Notes: generated by a model not told the origin, from the letters alone. Numbered from the stretch's first letter, positions 1 through 11,552 are shown. The stretch is DNA of 64,000 nucleotides from Lepeophtheirus salmonis (GCF_016086655.4 NC_052142.2:1368422-1432421); one strand, 5' to 3'. Numbers and translations are program-made.

Positions 1-40
1 TGTACTAAAATTCATATTACTTCCTTATCTTTGCAAATAG

Positions 41-699
41 GTGGGGAATGTGATCTTCAAGATCAAAGTATGGCTTTCGGTTCTGACCGTTCTCGATTCA
101 CTGACAGTATTATATCTGGTAAGCGAGCTGTGGAAGACAAAAATCTTGGACCTTTGATTAAAACTGTTATGACGCGTTGTATACACTGTACACGTTGTGT
201 CCGTTTTGCTTCTGAAGTCGCTGGTTGCGATGATCTGGGAACCACTGGTAGAGGTAATAATATGCAAATAAGTACCTATGTGACGAAAGGGTTGACGACT
301 GAATTAAGCGGTAACATTATTGACTTATGTCCGGTTGGTGCATTGACATCAAAGCCTTATGCTTTTATGGCCCGTCCATGGGAAACGAGGAAAACAGAAA
401 GTATAGATGTTCATGATGCTGTTGGTTGCAATATTACAATTACACATCGCACGGGAGAGGTACTAAGAATTATGCCTAGAATGAATGAAGATATCAATGA
501 AGAGTGGATATCTGATAAGTCAAGGTTTGCATGTGACGGACTTAAGAGGCAGAGATTAACGCATCCCATGATTAGAAATAATAAAGGAGATCTGGAGAAG
601 TGTTCGTGGGAAGAGGCAATCTATACTGTTGCTAAGGCCTTCAATTCATATTCAGCGGAAAGTATTGCAACACTTGTTGGCGATATGGTTGATGCTGAG
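41..699 (+). CDS. NDUFS1: NDUFS1 exon (N5 end, N4 cluster, start of molybdopterin-like domain), gene 5' truncated by window
   Basis: This exon encodes about 219 residues of the 75 kDa subunit of NADH:ubiquinone oxidoreductase (complex I), which passes electrons through Fe-S clusters in the peripheral arm in the mitochondrial matrix. It opens with GGECDLQDQ, whose Cys is the last ligand of cluster N5. CIHCTRC followed by CPVGALTSKPYAF supplies the four Cys of the 4Fe-4S cluster N4. MTRCIHCTRC, LGTTGRGN, ELSGNIIDLCPVGAL and ARPWETRKTESIDV are near-identical to animal NDUFS1. The acceptor is the TAG ending at 40 and splits a Gly codon; the donor is GAG|GTATGT at 699/700. The initiator Met, targeting peptide and cluster N1b lie upstream of the window, so this is an internal exon; the Met-like start at 31 is intronic. 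The gene identity is certain by recognition of conserved blocks. Confidence 0.97.
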
Positions 700-975
700 G
701 TATGTTGACATTTTTTCCCACGGTTAAAACAAGACAACAAAATTTTACTTTTTCAAAAATTATCCATTTTCAATTCTAGCAGTACTTGACACCCTGCTTA
801 CGAATCTGTAATTGGTTTGATTATTTTTGCCCTCTTGAACGATTGATACCAATTTTTTGTAAGAAAAAAATCTTAAATTTTTCATAAAAAATATTATGTT
901 CCTTTGAAATGTGTGCTTATATTTTATATACAATTATGTGAAAATGCAATTTAAAGGTTACACAGCCACTGTGTT

Positions 976-1392
976 TAAGGTCTTCGTTTGGAAATGAATA
1001 CCCCGTCTGAGTTTGAATTGTTTTATGCCAAAGGAGGGGCTCATTTGAAGTGTAAATAATTAAAACCTTATTTATAGGAGAGTAGTTGGTTCTAAGAGGT
1101 CTAGTTTAGGTGCAATATTGGCTTGTTTTTATTTTCATTGAGAAAAAAATCAATAAAAGGTTATATTTAATAAAAAAGGAATAAAAAGATCCAATATTTA
1201 TCTTGTGTTCATTTTTTCCCCTTTTTGTGTAATATAAATAATTATTTCTTAGAATAACAAAATCCACCACGATAAATTTATGGTTAGAAAAACTTAAAAT
1301 AAAATGAATTATACCTAATAAAACCAAATATACTCCTTTGGCGTAAAAACAATTGAAAACCCAAGGTTTTATTAATTTGAAACAAAGCCTTA
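976..1392. repeat. Foldback/MITE-like element with ~60-bp imperfect inverted arms
   Basis: The stretch 976-1036 is matched in inverted orientation by 1333-1392. The clearest block is ATTGTTTTATGCCAAAGGAG against the complement of CTCCTTTGGCGTAAAAACAAT. Sequence related to this element reappears in opposite orientation at about 11700-11890 in the other long NDUFS1 intron (shared blocks around CCTCTAAGAACCAA and CTCCTTTTG), so it is a dispersed family. The exact ends and target duplication were not resolved. Confidence 0.5.
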
Positions 1393-1544
1393 TAATATAG
1401 TGATAAGTAGTGATGTCCATATAATGCCCAAAAATTTAGCTAAATAAAAAACTCAAAAATGCAAATAAAATGCAGAAAAAGTTAAAAAATGTAAATAAAT
1501 CTGGTAAAAAAAAAATATATAATTAAAATTTCTAAATCAAGCAG

Positions 1545-3260
1545 GTCTTTGTTCCATTGAATTATCATCCGGTCCTCCGTCAGTCTATTCTTCTTACTAG
1601 TGAGGATATTTTATAAAACACTAGAAGCTCTCTCATAGTCCATGGATGTGATGGGGATGCAGTTGAAGCCTTCTATGGTGTTTGAATCCTCATTTATGCC
1701 AGTAACATGCTCGCTTGGGTGCTCTGAGCCAATAAGACTTATCATCTCATGTGATGGTTTTTTGTTTTTCAATATCTCCTCTAGCTTATGAGCAAACTTG
1801 GGGATGGTCAGGCTCTCACTGACATTCTCAAAGATGGACTAGGTCTGTATATGATGTAACCTTTCTTCCAGCTGATTGCTGCTCACTTTAAGTCCTTCGA
1901 AAATCGCTTTGAGTAAAGGAAAGGTCTTGGGCAAGAGAAGCATCGTCCATCAGTTTTCTTAGGCTCATCGATGGCTCTGCTGTTGTCGTCAGCCATTCGC
2001 TAGACAAACTCTTTGATGACACGTTAAATTTGTAATCGTAGAAGGCTGCTTCGAGCCATGTTCCCCACCTTGTAACAACTGTCTTTGGAGGGGCAGGAAC
2101 ATTGCAAGAGGCATCAAACTCCTACTTGCTGTGGGCACACTTACTGAAAATCTTTTAACTTCGGGAATGAGTTTACCCACATTTGGAAAAATGTAACTTA
2201 CTAATTCGGCAACACGGTTGAGGCCGAGGGTGAACGAAGGAAATGTATGCAGATTAAGTACGATATGTAATTCATCCTCATAACTTTTTCCGCCTTGACA
2301 CAGTAAGGAGTTCCGTCTATGTGCAGTAGCAGTAGCACCTTATTGTAGTTTATATTGGTTCCAAGGAGCTCAAACAGAAGAGTTGATGCACTGCTGCACA
2401 GTGCGGTTGTAAGTGGTGTCTAGATTAACCACGTTGAACAAGTATGGCCTCTCTAGGTTTGCAGCGTCGTAAGGTCCTGCCAGCACTACACACAATACCT
2501 TACCCAGACTATCAGTGGTTTCATGAATGGGGATACACAATAACTTATCCTTAAGTTTTTTCTTTATTTTGCCCATTACCTCCTTCCTTGTTTTCTCCAT
2601 TGTCCTTGCCATGGTGTTGCTGCTAGGCATCGTGTTCTTAGAATACTTCTCCAAGAAGTCTTTGAACTCCCTGTTGTTGATCTTGGGTAGGGTGATATTA
2701 GCAGAGACCAAGGCCTTCTCTAGGTCAGTATTGATGACGCCACTTCTATTTAGCTTTTGTATCCCTTGTTTAAATCTACATTATTTTTGTGTCTGGTATA
2801 CTGTACATGCTGTTCTAGGACACCCTTCCTGTTGGCTTTAGCGCTTAAGTTGCAGAGCTTGTATAGCTTTATTTGAGGCGCATAAGTCCAAATCTTGGTC
2901 CCACTCAAGGTTAATAGAAATACAAGGTTAGGCCATCATGTAATCGGGCTTGCTAGAATTTTCAATTGGATGCGTAGTACCAACTGTTGGCCGAGAAATG
3001 CAGATTTGGAGAAAAACTACAAGCAATCATAGTCTATACCGTCACTATTTCTAGAATTTTCAATTTGGTACATAATACTGACTGCGGGGCAAGAAAGACA
3101 GATTTTGAAAAAAAACACCGTTCATACACTATAACTTCAATATTATAATGCGTATTGGAAGTCAAGCATCAGTCGGGGTATAACCTTGTATTTCTATTAA
3201 CCTTTGGTGCCACTAAGTTCCTTAATGACCACTGAGGGGTCCATTATCTTAGGCATGTTC
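1545..3260 (-). pseudogene. hAT-superfamily transposase relic, interrupted by a MITE
   Basis: Read on the minus strand from high to low coordinates, the region gives an N-terminal part (2370-2711, with NITLPKINNREFKDFLEKY and IPIHETTDSLGK), a middle block TRWGTWLEAAFYDYKFN (about 2027-2095), and a C-terminal block GFNCIPITSMDYERASS with NILTSKKNRLTEDR (about 1560-1680). These correspond to the RNase-H-like core and C-terminal dimerisation region of hAT transposases of the type often annotated as CGGBP1-like. The frame is broken by stops and shifts. The DETTD catalytic motif reads HETTD, so the first acidic residue is lost. Upstream coding sequence resumes beyond the MITE at 3207-3260. It is dead and lies antisense in the NDUFS1 intron. 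A related relic lies at 44825-45370. Confidence 0.75.
2906..3206. mobile_element. hAT-type MITE with 8-bp target duplication, nested in the hAT relic
   Basis: The 301-bp element begins CAAGGTTAATAGAAATACAAG and ends with the inverse (CTTGTATTTCTATTAACCTTTG). The flanks are GTCCCACT at 2898-2905 and GTGCCACT at 3207-3214, an 8-bp target duplication with one mismatch, which fits hAT transposition. The interior contains two diverged ~100-bp direct repeats (2952-3018 and 3052-3119), each starting near CTAGAATTTTCAATT. It has no coding capacity. Partial relatives lie at 4141, 24273 and 26020. Confidence 0.8.
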
Positions 3261-3430
3261 AATTTAAGAAGATTGTCCTTCTCTTCGAATGAATGTAAAT
3301 ATATTGAAAATAAGTCTGCTACCCGTTTATATTTCTAGAGAAAAAACGGATTGTAAAAAATTGATATAATATATTTTTAAATATCCGAGTACTTCTCCTT
3401 TTTTAATTCGTGGTACCCATGTATTGATCC

Positions 3431-3524
3431 TTTACTCTTTTTCTCTTCCTCCTCTAATACTTGCACTCAATCCTCCCTTTACTCTTTTTCTCTTCCTCCT
3501 CTAATACTTGCACTCAATCCTCCC
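3431..3524. repeat. Tandem duplication, 2 x 47 bp
   Basis: Two essentially identical pyrimidine-rich copies (3431-3477 and 3478-3524) starting TTTACTCTTTTTCTCTTCC lie head to tail, followed by a short third start (TTTACTC). The near identity implies a recent event. Confidence 0.9.
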
Positions 3525-3531
3525 TTTACTC

Positions 3532-5229
3532 TAATAACTGAATATTTTTTGAAGTAAAAATGGGAAGAAAAATACAAATAAAGGTTGACAATATAATTAA
3601 GAGCCCAAAATGCAAATAAATCTTATTTGCATAATTTTGACATCATTTATGGTTATTAAATATAAAATTGACGTTTCGTAGTATTGGACGACAGCATTTC
3701 AAATATAAGCACATATTTAAAAAAAAATTTACTATGAATAGACCATTTGGATTATTTATTTCTTACTCAAATCTAAAAAAAGGTAATAATCAAAAATTCA
3801 AATCCAAAATCAGTTTGATACGAAAAAAACTTATTACAGATTGGTAATCAGTGAACCAAGTAATACTAACATTGAATATGGAATGGTAAATATATTTTTT
3901 TGTTATTGCCATGAATAAACAATTTATTCATTATCCTTGGATTATGTCTCAATATTACAGAATATTTTTTTTTTAATTTATCATTTTATTTTTAATTTAA
4001 TACCATCAAGCAACATTGTATAGGGGATTGCACGTTCGAGAGCAGATATTCTTTTGTAATCATTGTGTGTAGATTTCATTTCCGGTCACTCCTAGAGAAG
4101 GAAATGTATATTGATTTCGAAGATTTTTCCTAGGTCAGATCAAGGTTAATAGACCATCACGTAATCGTACTTGGCAAAAAATTTCAATTTGATGTATCGT
4201 AACGACTTCTGGGCAAGACAACGAGATTTTGACGTCATAGAGAATAGAAAGGGCACCAAAGGTAAATTCACATAAGGCCATAATTAAGAACTGGGACTAC
4301 GTTCTGGGCCAAGACAGAGTGTTTGGTGTTTTATATCATACATAAAGTTGATCATATTGTAGAGAAAAACGCGTGCAAGGAGAAGGGGAGGAAAAAGACA
4401 TATGGTATCATTGTTTAAAATACTGATGTGATTATCATCTGCCTACTTTATTATGATTTTTGAGGGTATAACAAATGTATTTATTAGCAAAATGTTTAAT
4501 AAAGATATACTACGTATAATTGACTTCGACGTTTTTTATCCGGTGCAGTAGATTTGAAAACGTCACACTCCATGAAATTGTAATTCATTATGAACCTTAT
4601 TATCAGAATAATAGCTAATGAAACGAAAAAGTAGAGTATTTCGAAATATATTTGAAGTTCCAAGTTTAAAAAAGAAGGCTTAAATGAAATACAATCTACA
4701 TACTAAAAAATAAATCATCATACATTTATGTTAAATATACAATATTAAACAATTTGAATCATATAACCAATAACAATAAATTATATATACAGTATATTGA
4801 AATAATAGATTGACCTAAATAATATTTTCTTGTTCTGACATCGGAATCCAGTTAAATATGGCATAACTTTAGGTTGCAAGACACAAGCGAGACGTGGAGT
4901 TTAATCAAAAAGATAATCAATTCTTCATGTGGAAGTTGCTATATACAATTGTGCACAGGATAGATATATCTCTACCGATGAGATCTTACTAATTATTAAT
5001 AATAAAGTAAATGTCAAAATCATAAAATTAGACAATAAATAAACTAATAAAAAAAATGTTAGAAATAAGTCCATCTTAAAGATTTAGAGCAAAACCTAAT
5101 TATGTAGTAATGTCCGGCGATATTACTCCTTATTAAGAGCATCAAAAAAAGATTTCTTCCCTGTTATTTATGCTTATATAACAAAGTACTATTATCATGA
5201 AGGATATACATAATTGTTAATTATAATGC
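3532..5229. other. Intronic AT-rich stretch, no gene
   Basis: Nothing coding is seen on either strand. The only recognisable item is a partial copy of the hAT-type MITE, whose left end CAAGGTTAATAG is at 4141 and whose similarity fades near 4240. Confidence 0.6.
4141..4240. repeat. Partial MITE copy (left end)
   Basis: It starts with CAAGGTTAATAG and continues with blocks shared with 2930-3018 (CATCACGTAATCG, TTTCAATTTGATG, GGGCAAGAC). The right end is missing. Confidence 0.55.
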
Positions 5230-5231
5230 AA

Positions 5232-5545
5232 CACCCAATGTAACTACCCCCATTGTTGTGACCATTTAAACAGTTAATTCTGCCTTTTATGAGTTTTCTG
5301 AACACTATTTCTTGGAACCTATCAACCATAGCTAAGCCTTAAGTGATAAAAAAGTAATATTTATTGACTATGTAATATTGGAAAACCTAATGATCATACC
5401 CAAGTCTTTCAGCGAAAAAAACTAGTCTCAGACAAAGTAGTTGCAAACCATACAAAGCTACTACCCCCGTTGTTGTGACCATTTTAGTAGTTGTTTTTGC
5501 CATTTAATGAGTTGTGTATCATACTCCTTGATATGTTTAGCTAAA
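5232..5545. repeat. Diverged direct repeat of ~90 bp
   Basis: About 5232-5320 and 5448-5545 share ACTACCCCCATTGTTGTGACCATTT-like cores followed by similar TGCC-TTTTATGAGTT sequence. It is a diverged duplication of unknown origin; there is no coding content. Confidence 0.5.
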
Positions 5546-8147
5546 ATAGAATCATATTTTATGGTTAGATTTAAAAAACATTGAATACTTACTGTGAGAT
5601 AGTACAAAATTCAGAGTTCCATTTCGATATTAGTAAATACTTTTTACTGATAACTTGATCGTCATTTGGTGTGGATGACTCAAAACATTTTTATATGTAT
5701 TTCTATAAATGACATCAGTACCAACATCCTCCATTAATTTAATGATGGTTCCTTGGGAAGGGATAGGTTTACCCGTATATTTGTCCATAAATTTTTTGAA
5801 CGTAGATGATTAGCAATGGATAAGGTTATATTACAAGCAATAAGCATCTTTGTGAGATCAGAGTTAAAGTCTGACTCGATGTATTCATCATTAACTTGAT
5901 TTTTTAGATAAATATACATGCTCTTGATATGAGATGAGGATAATGAGGGGCGTGTTATTCTAGACAGGGGAATAAAGTCTCATTTATATCGACAAACCAT
6001 CTGTTTCTCATCCGGTAAGTATTTTCCAAATTCCTGGGTCTCCATTTTCATAAATCCAGATAGAAGGCGACGTTATTTTAGGCATTTTATTCAGTTCTCT
6101 ATCGACTATCACCATCTAATATTATATTAATATTGAATAATGAAGGCGGGAATGATAACGTTCTTCATTGATTGAAGAAGATGTATATTATTTAATCAAT
6201 GATGCCATAAGTATTTCTTCTCTTCTCCTCGCACGCTTTTCTATTCTTACCAAAATTATCACCCTTAATCATACATAATTTACATTTAAGAATTTTTATA
6301 TTATATAAATGAAATTATTATTTCGAAATTTGACTACGAAAAGTATAATGTATTCGCACAATGTAACTATCAGTTGTGAACTTCCTATTTGTGATTCTCC
6401 TAACAACATAATTCATCATCATTTTCCGAAGGGTCTGTCAAGGAGAAAAAATGTGAAAATGCTTGTCATCGAAAGGACCCCTTAGAAACATACCCTTGAA
6501 TTTGTGAGAATCATTTTTGGGTGAAAATGCTTATAAAGGGATTTAAAAGGGGAATTGCTAGGACTACTTCTAAAAAGAAAATTGAAAGAAGATGCTATCC
6601 CTTATAGAAGTATCATACTTGGAGAAGAATTTGAACAAGCTCCAAGGAACAAGAGAAGAAGCAAGATTGTGGAACATTTTGAAATATGTTTGGGTACATT
6701 TGACAAATAATCATAAACCCATGTAAAATTAACTCAAGCACTTATGATAGAAAAGGTTAACGCATCTTATCAAGCATTTGTATCCCGAATTATACAAATA
6801 AGTAGGGGTTCTATTACCAGAAAAGATCCACTCATTCTATAACTTGACTCAATATAATAAAGTATCTTTCCTCAAAAGCCTACCGTTAGATTCAGTCCAA
6901 TGTTTTACTTCTGGTTCCTAGTGTAACAACTCTCAAACGGTGGATCCCAAGTTTTAAAACAGCATGGGAATACAGTCAAATATTATTTAAGTTATTGTTC
7001 TTCAAATCAAATCTAACGAAACTCCAAATGGAACCCTGGCTGTTTAGTGCTTTGTTGAGATGAAGACAAAATAAGAAGCTTTATGCTCTATTCTATACCA
7101 AAGAATTTATGGTCATAAGAAAAACATACAGGTATACAAGATCAATAGTAACCTTGTAGGTAAATTGCCAATACTGTACAGCCATTGATTATATAAATAA
7201 TATCAGTTACTCAATGTTATTTCTTTTTAATATCAGATATTTATAAATTGTGTTGCCCTATTGGAATATTACACTAGCAAACAACTAGGATCTTCACACA
7301 AATAAATTAATTGCAGATAATACAATTCTTTGGATTAATAGGATATTATTTATCCGAAGTCGCATTTTTGGATATGTGACAAAATAAAAATATTAAAATA
7401 AATGCAAATAATATTGTTTCTTACTGAGTATTCTCTCCGTCCAACATTCCTTACAGGTAATAATTACCAAGGATTAAGATCACGAGAAATGGAAAAATCT
7501 TAATGCAATCAGAAATAATAGCATTAGAAGAAATTTTAATAAAATCATTTTTAGTATCAGGGCCGTTATCACAGGTAGGGGGGGCTGGACCCGTAAATAA
7601 TTTTTTCTCTACTAATATTATCTATGTAAAAATATCGAGTCCTCCGTAGTCACTCCGGCTATATCCCCCCTCTCCAAAACAATAAACAAAATAAAACCGT
7701 GATTACATGACTGTATATATTCACGATTGATTAGAACTAAATATGTATGTCCGATGCACTTTTGTTATCTATTGTTCTTGATTTCTGAAATATTTGGGAT
7801 TTTAGTCATTCGGGGCTATTCGTGCCCAGTCATTTTTTTACCCTTAAAGCAATCACCAAATTAAAAATACGATTAATTAAACTTATTTGAAAGTGTTTTT
7901 GTGATTACAAAAGTGTTGTTATTGGTTTTGTATCTTGCTCTGAAATGGATATATTTCCTTTTTTATACTTATATTTTTACTTACTTTTTTTATTTATTTT
8001 TTATTCATATTGTTAACCATAAATTACCGTAGCTTATATTATTATAAAGCTTATTTTTTGTTTACTTAAAGAAATATGCATCTCCAAGGAATTTTTTTCG
8101 ATTTCGTAATTTTTGAGTGATCCCATTTTCTATGATATCTACTCATC
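5546..8147. other. Intronic AT-rich stretch, no recognisable gene
   Basis: Only short, stop-rich frames are present. A short open patch near 6560-6710 is purine-rich and unlike any family I recognise. I see no RNA gene or complete element. Confidence 0.5.
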
Positions 8148-8520
8148 GTGAAAGGATCTCTACATTGTTTCAATCCTGTATCTCCTTTCCCAGGGGGGAG
8201 TCTGCTTTACTCTCATGAGGTCTAGTTGTTTTCCTCATACCGTCGTCCCGCGTGGGATATGCAATTCGAATTCGAATATCTCTTGAGATGGATCATAAAG
8301 TTAGACATTTCCCATCCAGAGCCTTCCTTATATCTGAATATAAAAGTGAAAGGATCTCGGCATAGTTTCAATTCTTAAATGTATTCATCGTTATTTTATT
8401 TAGATAGATATATTCCTACAGATGGAAGGAGTCGACTCTACTCTCGTATGAAGCTTAGATTTGGTTTGGTTCTCTTCTTAGGATAGGTTTTCATCCTATC
8501 GTCATCGCCAATATGTCAGA
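8148..8520. repeat. Diverged tandem duplication, period ~198 bp
   Basis: GTGAAAGGATCTC followed by TTTCAAT occurs at about 8150 and again at about 8348. Both copies continue into similar GGA-GTC-CT-TACTCTC and TTTCCTCATACCGTCGTC-like sequence. The copies are old and no coding content is seen. Confidence 0.45.
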
Positions 8521-9725
8521 ATTGGAGCATCTCCATTTTTGGATAAAGTATGTTGTCGTAATTAATAAATTTTTGAAGCGCTTGGGTATTCATTTTCTTC
8601 AAAAATTTATTTTTTGATCGCATTTCCTCTCCAGACAGGGTTTATTTTTAATCACAGAACCTCTTGATTTTGAAAAATTGTTTAGGTTTAAAGATTATTA
8701 TATGCAAAGTTTTTAGTATTACATCCTCTATTGGTCCATTCCAAATTTACATAAGTATATTCATATATACTTCATTGATGTGGTAACCCTCCTTAAGTGC
8801 TTCCCTTTGGTACATCCATAGAGATGTGCAAATTATCGGAATTCTTTTTTGGTTAATTATCTTTTTTTTTAAGTGTATTTTTTGAGCTGTAAAATATAGA
8901 TTTTTTTCTGTGATTATTTCCTATTTCGAAGATTATTATGACATCATCCTCAATCGTTCTTTTTATGCTGACTAGTATGGTTCCTAGTTTTGTTTAGATG
9001 AGTCGGCATAGCCGGAACTACTATCTACTTACTCTTTTTTTTCTCTGAGGTTCTTGTTATTGACAATAAATAAAAATCTGTTAAAAATGATACTTGTACC
9101 AACTACTTTTTATTATTTCCTTAAAATCAACTATCTCTATATTTCTTGCAACTCTACTCAGTAGAAACTACTGTTGCAAGGGCGTACACAGGATTATATA
9201 TATATATATTTTTTTTTTTTGAATTTTTTTTTTTTTTTGAAAAATCCATCGCTATTCACACACACAAAAAAAAATCAATTTTTTAGAAAAAAAACTTCTA
9301 AAATTAATTTTCTAATCCTAAATTTCGTAGAAAAAAAATTCAAAAATCTATTGTTTACCAAAAATAATTCTAGTATTAAGCAAAAATTATTTTATTTGGA
9401 AGGGGAATATAGTCACTCCAGCTTATCCCCTGTGGACGTTCCTTTGTTGTGTTTATGTCGGTAAATCCAAGACATGTCTAAAACCCTTATATTTTTAGCC
9501 TGAGATGTACTATCTGGTAGTAATATTCGGTTTACTAATAAAAATCTTTGTTTTTTAAAAGAAATTAAACTCAAGACAAGAAATATTTTTTAATCTTATG
9601 CAATAGATATATACTAACTTTGCTAAAGAGTTAGATATTTATTTTCTTGAATCTTTTTTTCTCCTAAACAAGATTAATTTCCTATTGAGATTCAGATCTA
9701 AAACCAACCTGTAAATATCGTGAGT
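8521..9725. other. Intronic low-complexity stretch
   Basis: No gene. It contains a TA microsatellite near 9194-9209 running into long T tracts (9210-9240). The open frame across this tract is a low-complexity artefact. Confidence 0.6.
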
Positions 9726-10215
9726 GGACAATTTGCCGAAAATATTTTTGCCGAAGGATTATATGGGACGTTTGACCGAAACATAATATTTAATAAATAC
9801 TGTATTGATATATAGGATTGTATATATTATTTTAATTTAAAAACATTGTATTATAAAATGCCCGATTGTTATTGTTCATATGCTATATATGTCAAATAAG
9901 AAAATTAATTTATGTTCTTTTCCAAATATTTTTTTATTAATTAGGTATATTCATTATTGATGATTATATATATGAACACAACACAGTAGCATGTAGTTAG
10001 ACTCTTTTATTAGTGTAGTACTTTAAATAAATTCAATAATAAACATACGACATTGATCGATAATCGAATGGACAAAAATGCTAATAGATAATATGCGTAA
10101 TATATCCGTTATCAACTATCGTTCTACACAATGGACGGCTTATATTTGAAAATATTCATGGATAAAGGAACAAGCATAACAAAGGAAGAGGGAAAATGTT
10201 TTCGGCCAATTGTCC
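9726..10215. mobile_element. 490-bp non-autonomous element with ~23-bp terminal inverted repeats
   Basis: The left end GGACAATTTGCCGAAAATA (from 9726) is matched by the complement of the right end (GGACAATTGGCCGAAAACA, ending 10215) with two differences in about 23 bases. There is no open frame inside. No clear target-site duplication flanks it, so the superfamily is not assigned. Confidence 0.65.
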
Positions 10216-10617
10216 TAGAACCTTAATATATAATGAGTTGCATTTCCACTTGAAGTATTTTAATGGGCCAGGAACCTATTTCATTAAATTTCATAGTAAA
10301 TGCCTTCATAAACCAAAACTAATAGCAAAAGGTAATAGCTATGGACCTTTAATTTTTTTTTGAATAGGTGTGGATTTGTGGAAAAAATTAAAAAAATTTT
10401 TTTTTAGTTTTTCTTAAATAAAATTAAAAAAACAAGTCCTCTCCCCCAAGAAAAAAAGGAATAATAATAGTATAACTAGTATATATATAATCATGTAGAC
10501 ACCCCCCTCTCATTTCATTAAAGTTCATGGCATTGGTTTAACATAGTACGCTAAAATTTTACAGAACAAGGCTGATGTAGAAAAAAAAATATATATTTTG
10601 TATATGTTCTTTTCAAG
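10216..10617. other. End of long intron, A/T tracts
   Basis: Homopolymer-rich sequence (A and T runs near 10350-10430) precedes the NDUFS1 acceptor. Nothing else is seen. Confidence 0.6.
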
Positions 10618-10899
10618 AGTTTGGTGGTTTTAAGGGATTTATTGCACGGTTTGGGATCGGAAAACTTGTTTACTGAAGAAATTTTTCCTATGAACGGATC
10701 AGGAACGGACTTCCGCTCAAACTATCTTCTTAATTCATCTATATCCAAGATCGAAAGTGCAGATTTAATTCTGTTGATTGGTAGTAATCCTCGATATGAA
10801 GCACCAATTCTTAATGCTCGGATACGTAAATCATGGATTCATAATGATCTCAGTGTTGGAGTGTTGGGCCCTAAAATGGACTTGACTTACAATTATGAA
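10618..10899 (+). CDS. NDUFS1: NDUFS1 exon
   Basis: It encodes 94 residues continuing the molybdopterin-oxidoreductase-like domain: SLVVLRDLLHG, FTEEIFPMNGSGTDFRSNYL, NPRYEAPILNARIRKSWIHN and ending MDLTYNYE. The acceptor CAAG ends at 10617 and the exon begins with AGT (Ser), matching VDAE-S/A-LV in other animals. The donor is GAA|GTGAGT at 10899/10900. Length 282 nt keeps phase 0 on both sides. The open frame runs past the donor into the 49-nt intron, which a naive ORF call would wrongly include. Confidence 0.97.
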
Positions 10900-10948
10900 G
10901 TGAGTCGTTATTTTGCGGGTGGTTTTGACATAATATTTGTCTGTCCAG
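10900..10948 (+). other. NDUFS1 micro-intron, 49 nt
   Basis: The intron begins GTGAGT and ends GTCCAG. Removing it joins TYNYE to HLGDDIE, exactly as in homologues (TYTYD-HLGDSP). It is very short for an animal intron. Confidence 0.95.
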
Positions 10949-11185
10949 CATTTAGGTGACGATATTGAAGTTCTTTACCAACTTGCCCATGGTAATCATC
11001 AATTTAATCAAAAATTAACTTCAGCAAAAAATCCAATTGTTATGATTGGATCAGAATGTCTTCAACGTGATGAAAACGGATTTATATATGGGTTAGCTCA
11101 TAAGTTAGCTCAATGGACAAAAGTGATGTCTAAATGTCAGGATGAATGGAAAGTTATGAACGTTATTCATAGGGTTGCAAGTCAG
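10949..11185 (+). CDS. NDUFS1: NDUFS1 exon
   Basis: Seventy-nine residues, from HLGDDIEVLYQLAHGNHQF through PIVMIGSECLQRDENG to DEWKVMNVIHRVASQ. The blocks PIVMIGSECLQR and WKVMNVIHR are conserved in animal NDUFS1 (VVLGSSALQR and WKVMNILHR in mammals). Phase is 0 at both ends; the donor is CAG|GTATAA at 11185/11186. Confidence 0.97.
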
Positions 11186-11234
11186 GTATAAATATAGATT
11201 AAGTACGATTATAGTTTAATCTTCTGTGTTCCAG
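11186..11234 (+). other. NDUFS1 second micro-intron, 49 nt
   Basis: It runs from GTATAA to TTCCAG and has the same length as the preceding short intron. Splicing joins RVASQ to VGALDIGY, matching RIASQ-VAALDLGY of homologues. Confidence 0.95.
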
Positions 11235-11552
11235 GTAGGTGCATTGGATATTGGCTATGAGTCATGCTCTTCAACTGCAGTTTTAAATGAGCTAAATGTA
11301 TTATTCCTTGTTGGTGCCGATACAAGACTCGTTGATCGAACAAAATTGTTAAAAGAATGCTTCGTAGTTTATCTAGGTCATCACGGAGATGATGGAGCAG
11401 ACATAGCGGATTGTATATTACCTGGAGCAGCTTATACTGAAAAACAAGCAACGTACGTCAATATGGAGGGCAGGGCACAGCAAACACTACCAGCACTTCT
11501 TCCTCCAGGCATGGCTAGAGAAGATTGGAAAATTATTAAGGCAATAAGTGAG
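11235..11552 (+). CDS. NDUFS1: NDUFS1 exon
   Basis: One hundred and six residues: VGALDIGYESC, NVLFLVGAD, GHHGDDGADIADCILPGAAYTEK, ATYVNMEGRAQQT and MAREDWKIIKAISE. The GHHGD and LPGAAYTEK-ATYVN-EGRAQQT blocks are the signature of the molybdopterin-oxidoreductase-like fold retained (without a molybdenum cofactor) in this subunit. The donor is GAG|GTAATT at 11552/11553; phase is 0. Confidence 0.97.

Larger units (their letters stand above)
700..10617 (+). other. NDUFS1 long intron (9.9 kb) loaded with mobile elements
   Basis: The intron runs from GTATGT at 700 to the CAAG acceptor ending at 10617, between two phase-0 exons. It carries a foldback repeat (976-1392), a minus-strand hAT relic (1545-3260) with a MITE inside it, small tandem and dispersed repeats, and a 490-bp inverted-repeat element (9726-10215). 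No other gene is supported inside it. Confidence 0.9.

Noticed and set aside
31..40. Apparent Met-like start of the NDUFS1 frame at 31
   Set aside because: It lies in the intron upstream of the TAG acceptor at 40; the conserved protein needs upstream exons outside the window.
2527..2841. 104-residue + strand frame with membrane-like composition
   Set aside because: It is the antisense of the hAT relic; hydrophobicity comes from the complement of Lys/Glu-rich coding sequence.
9174..9464. 96-residue open frame
   Set aside because: Phe/Lys-rich translation of T and A tracts; low-complexity artefact.
10900..10959. C-terminal extension of the frame past TYNYE
   Set aside because: It reads through the 49-nt intron; homologues continue with HLGD from 10949.
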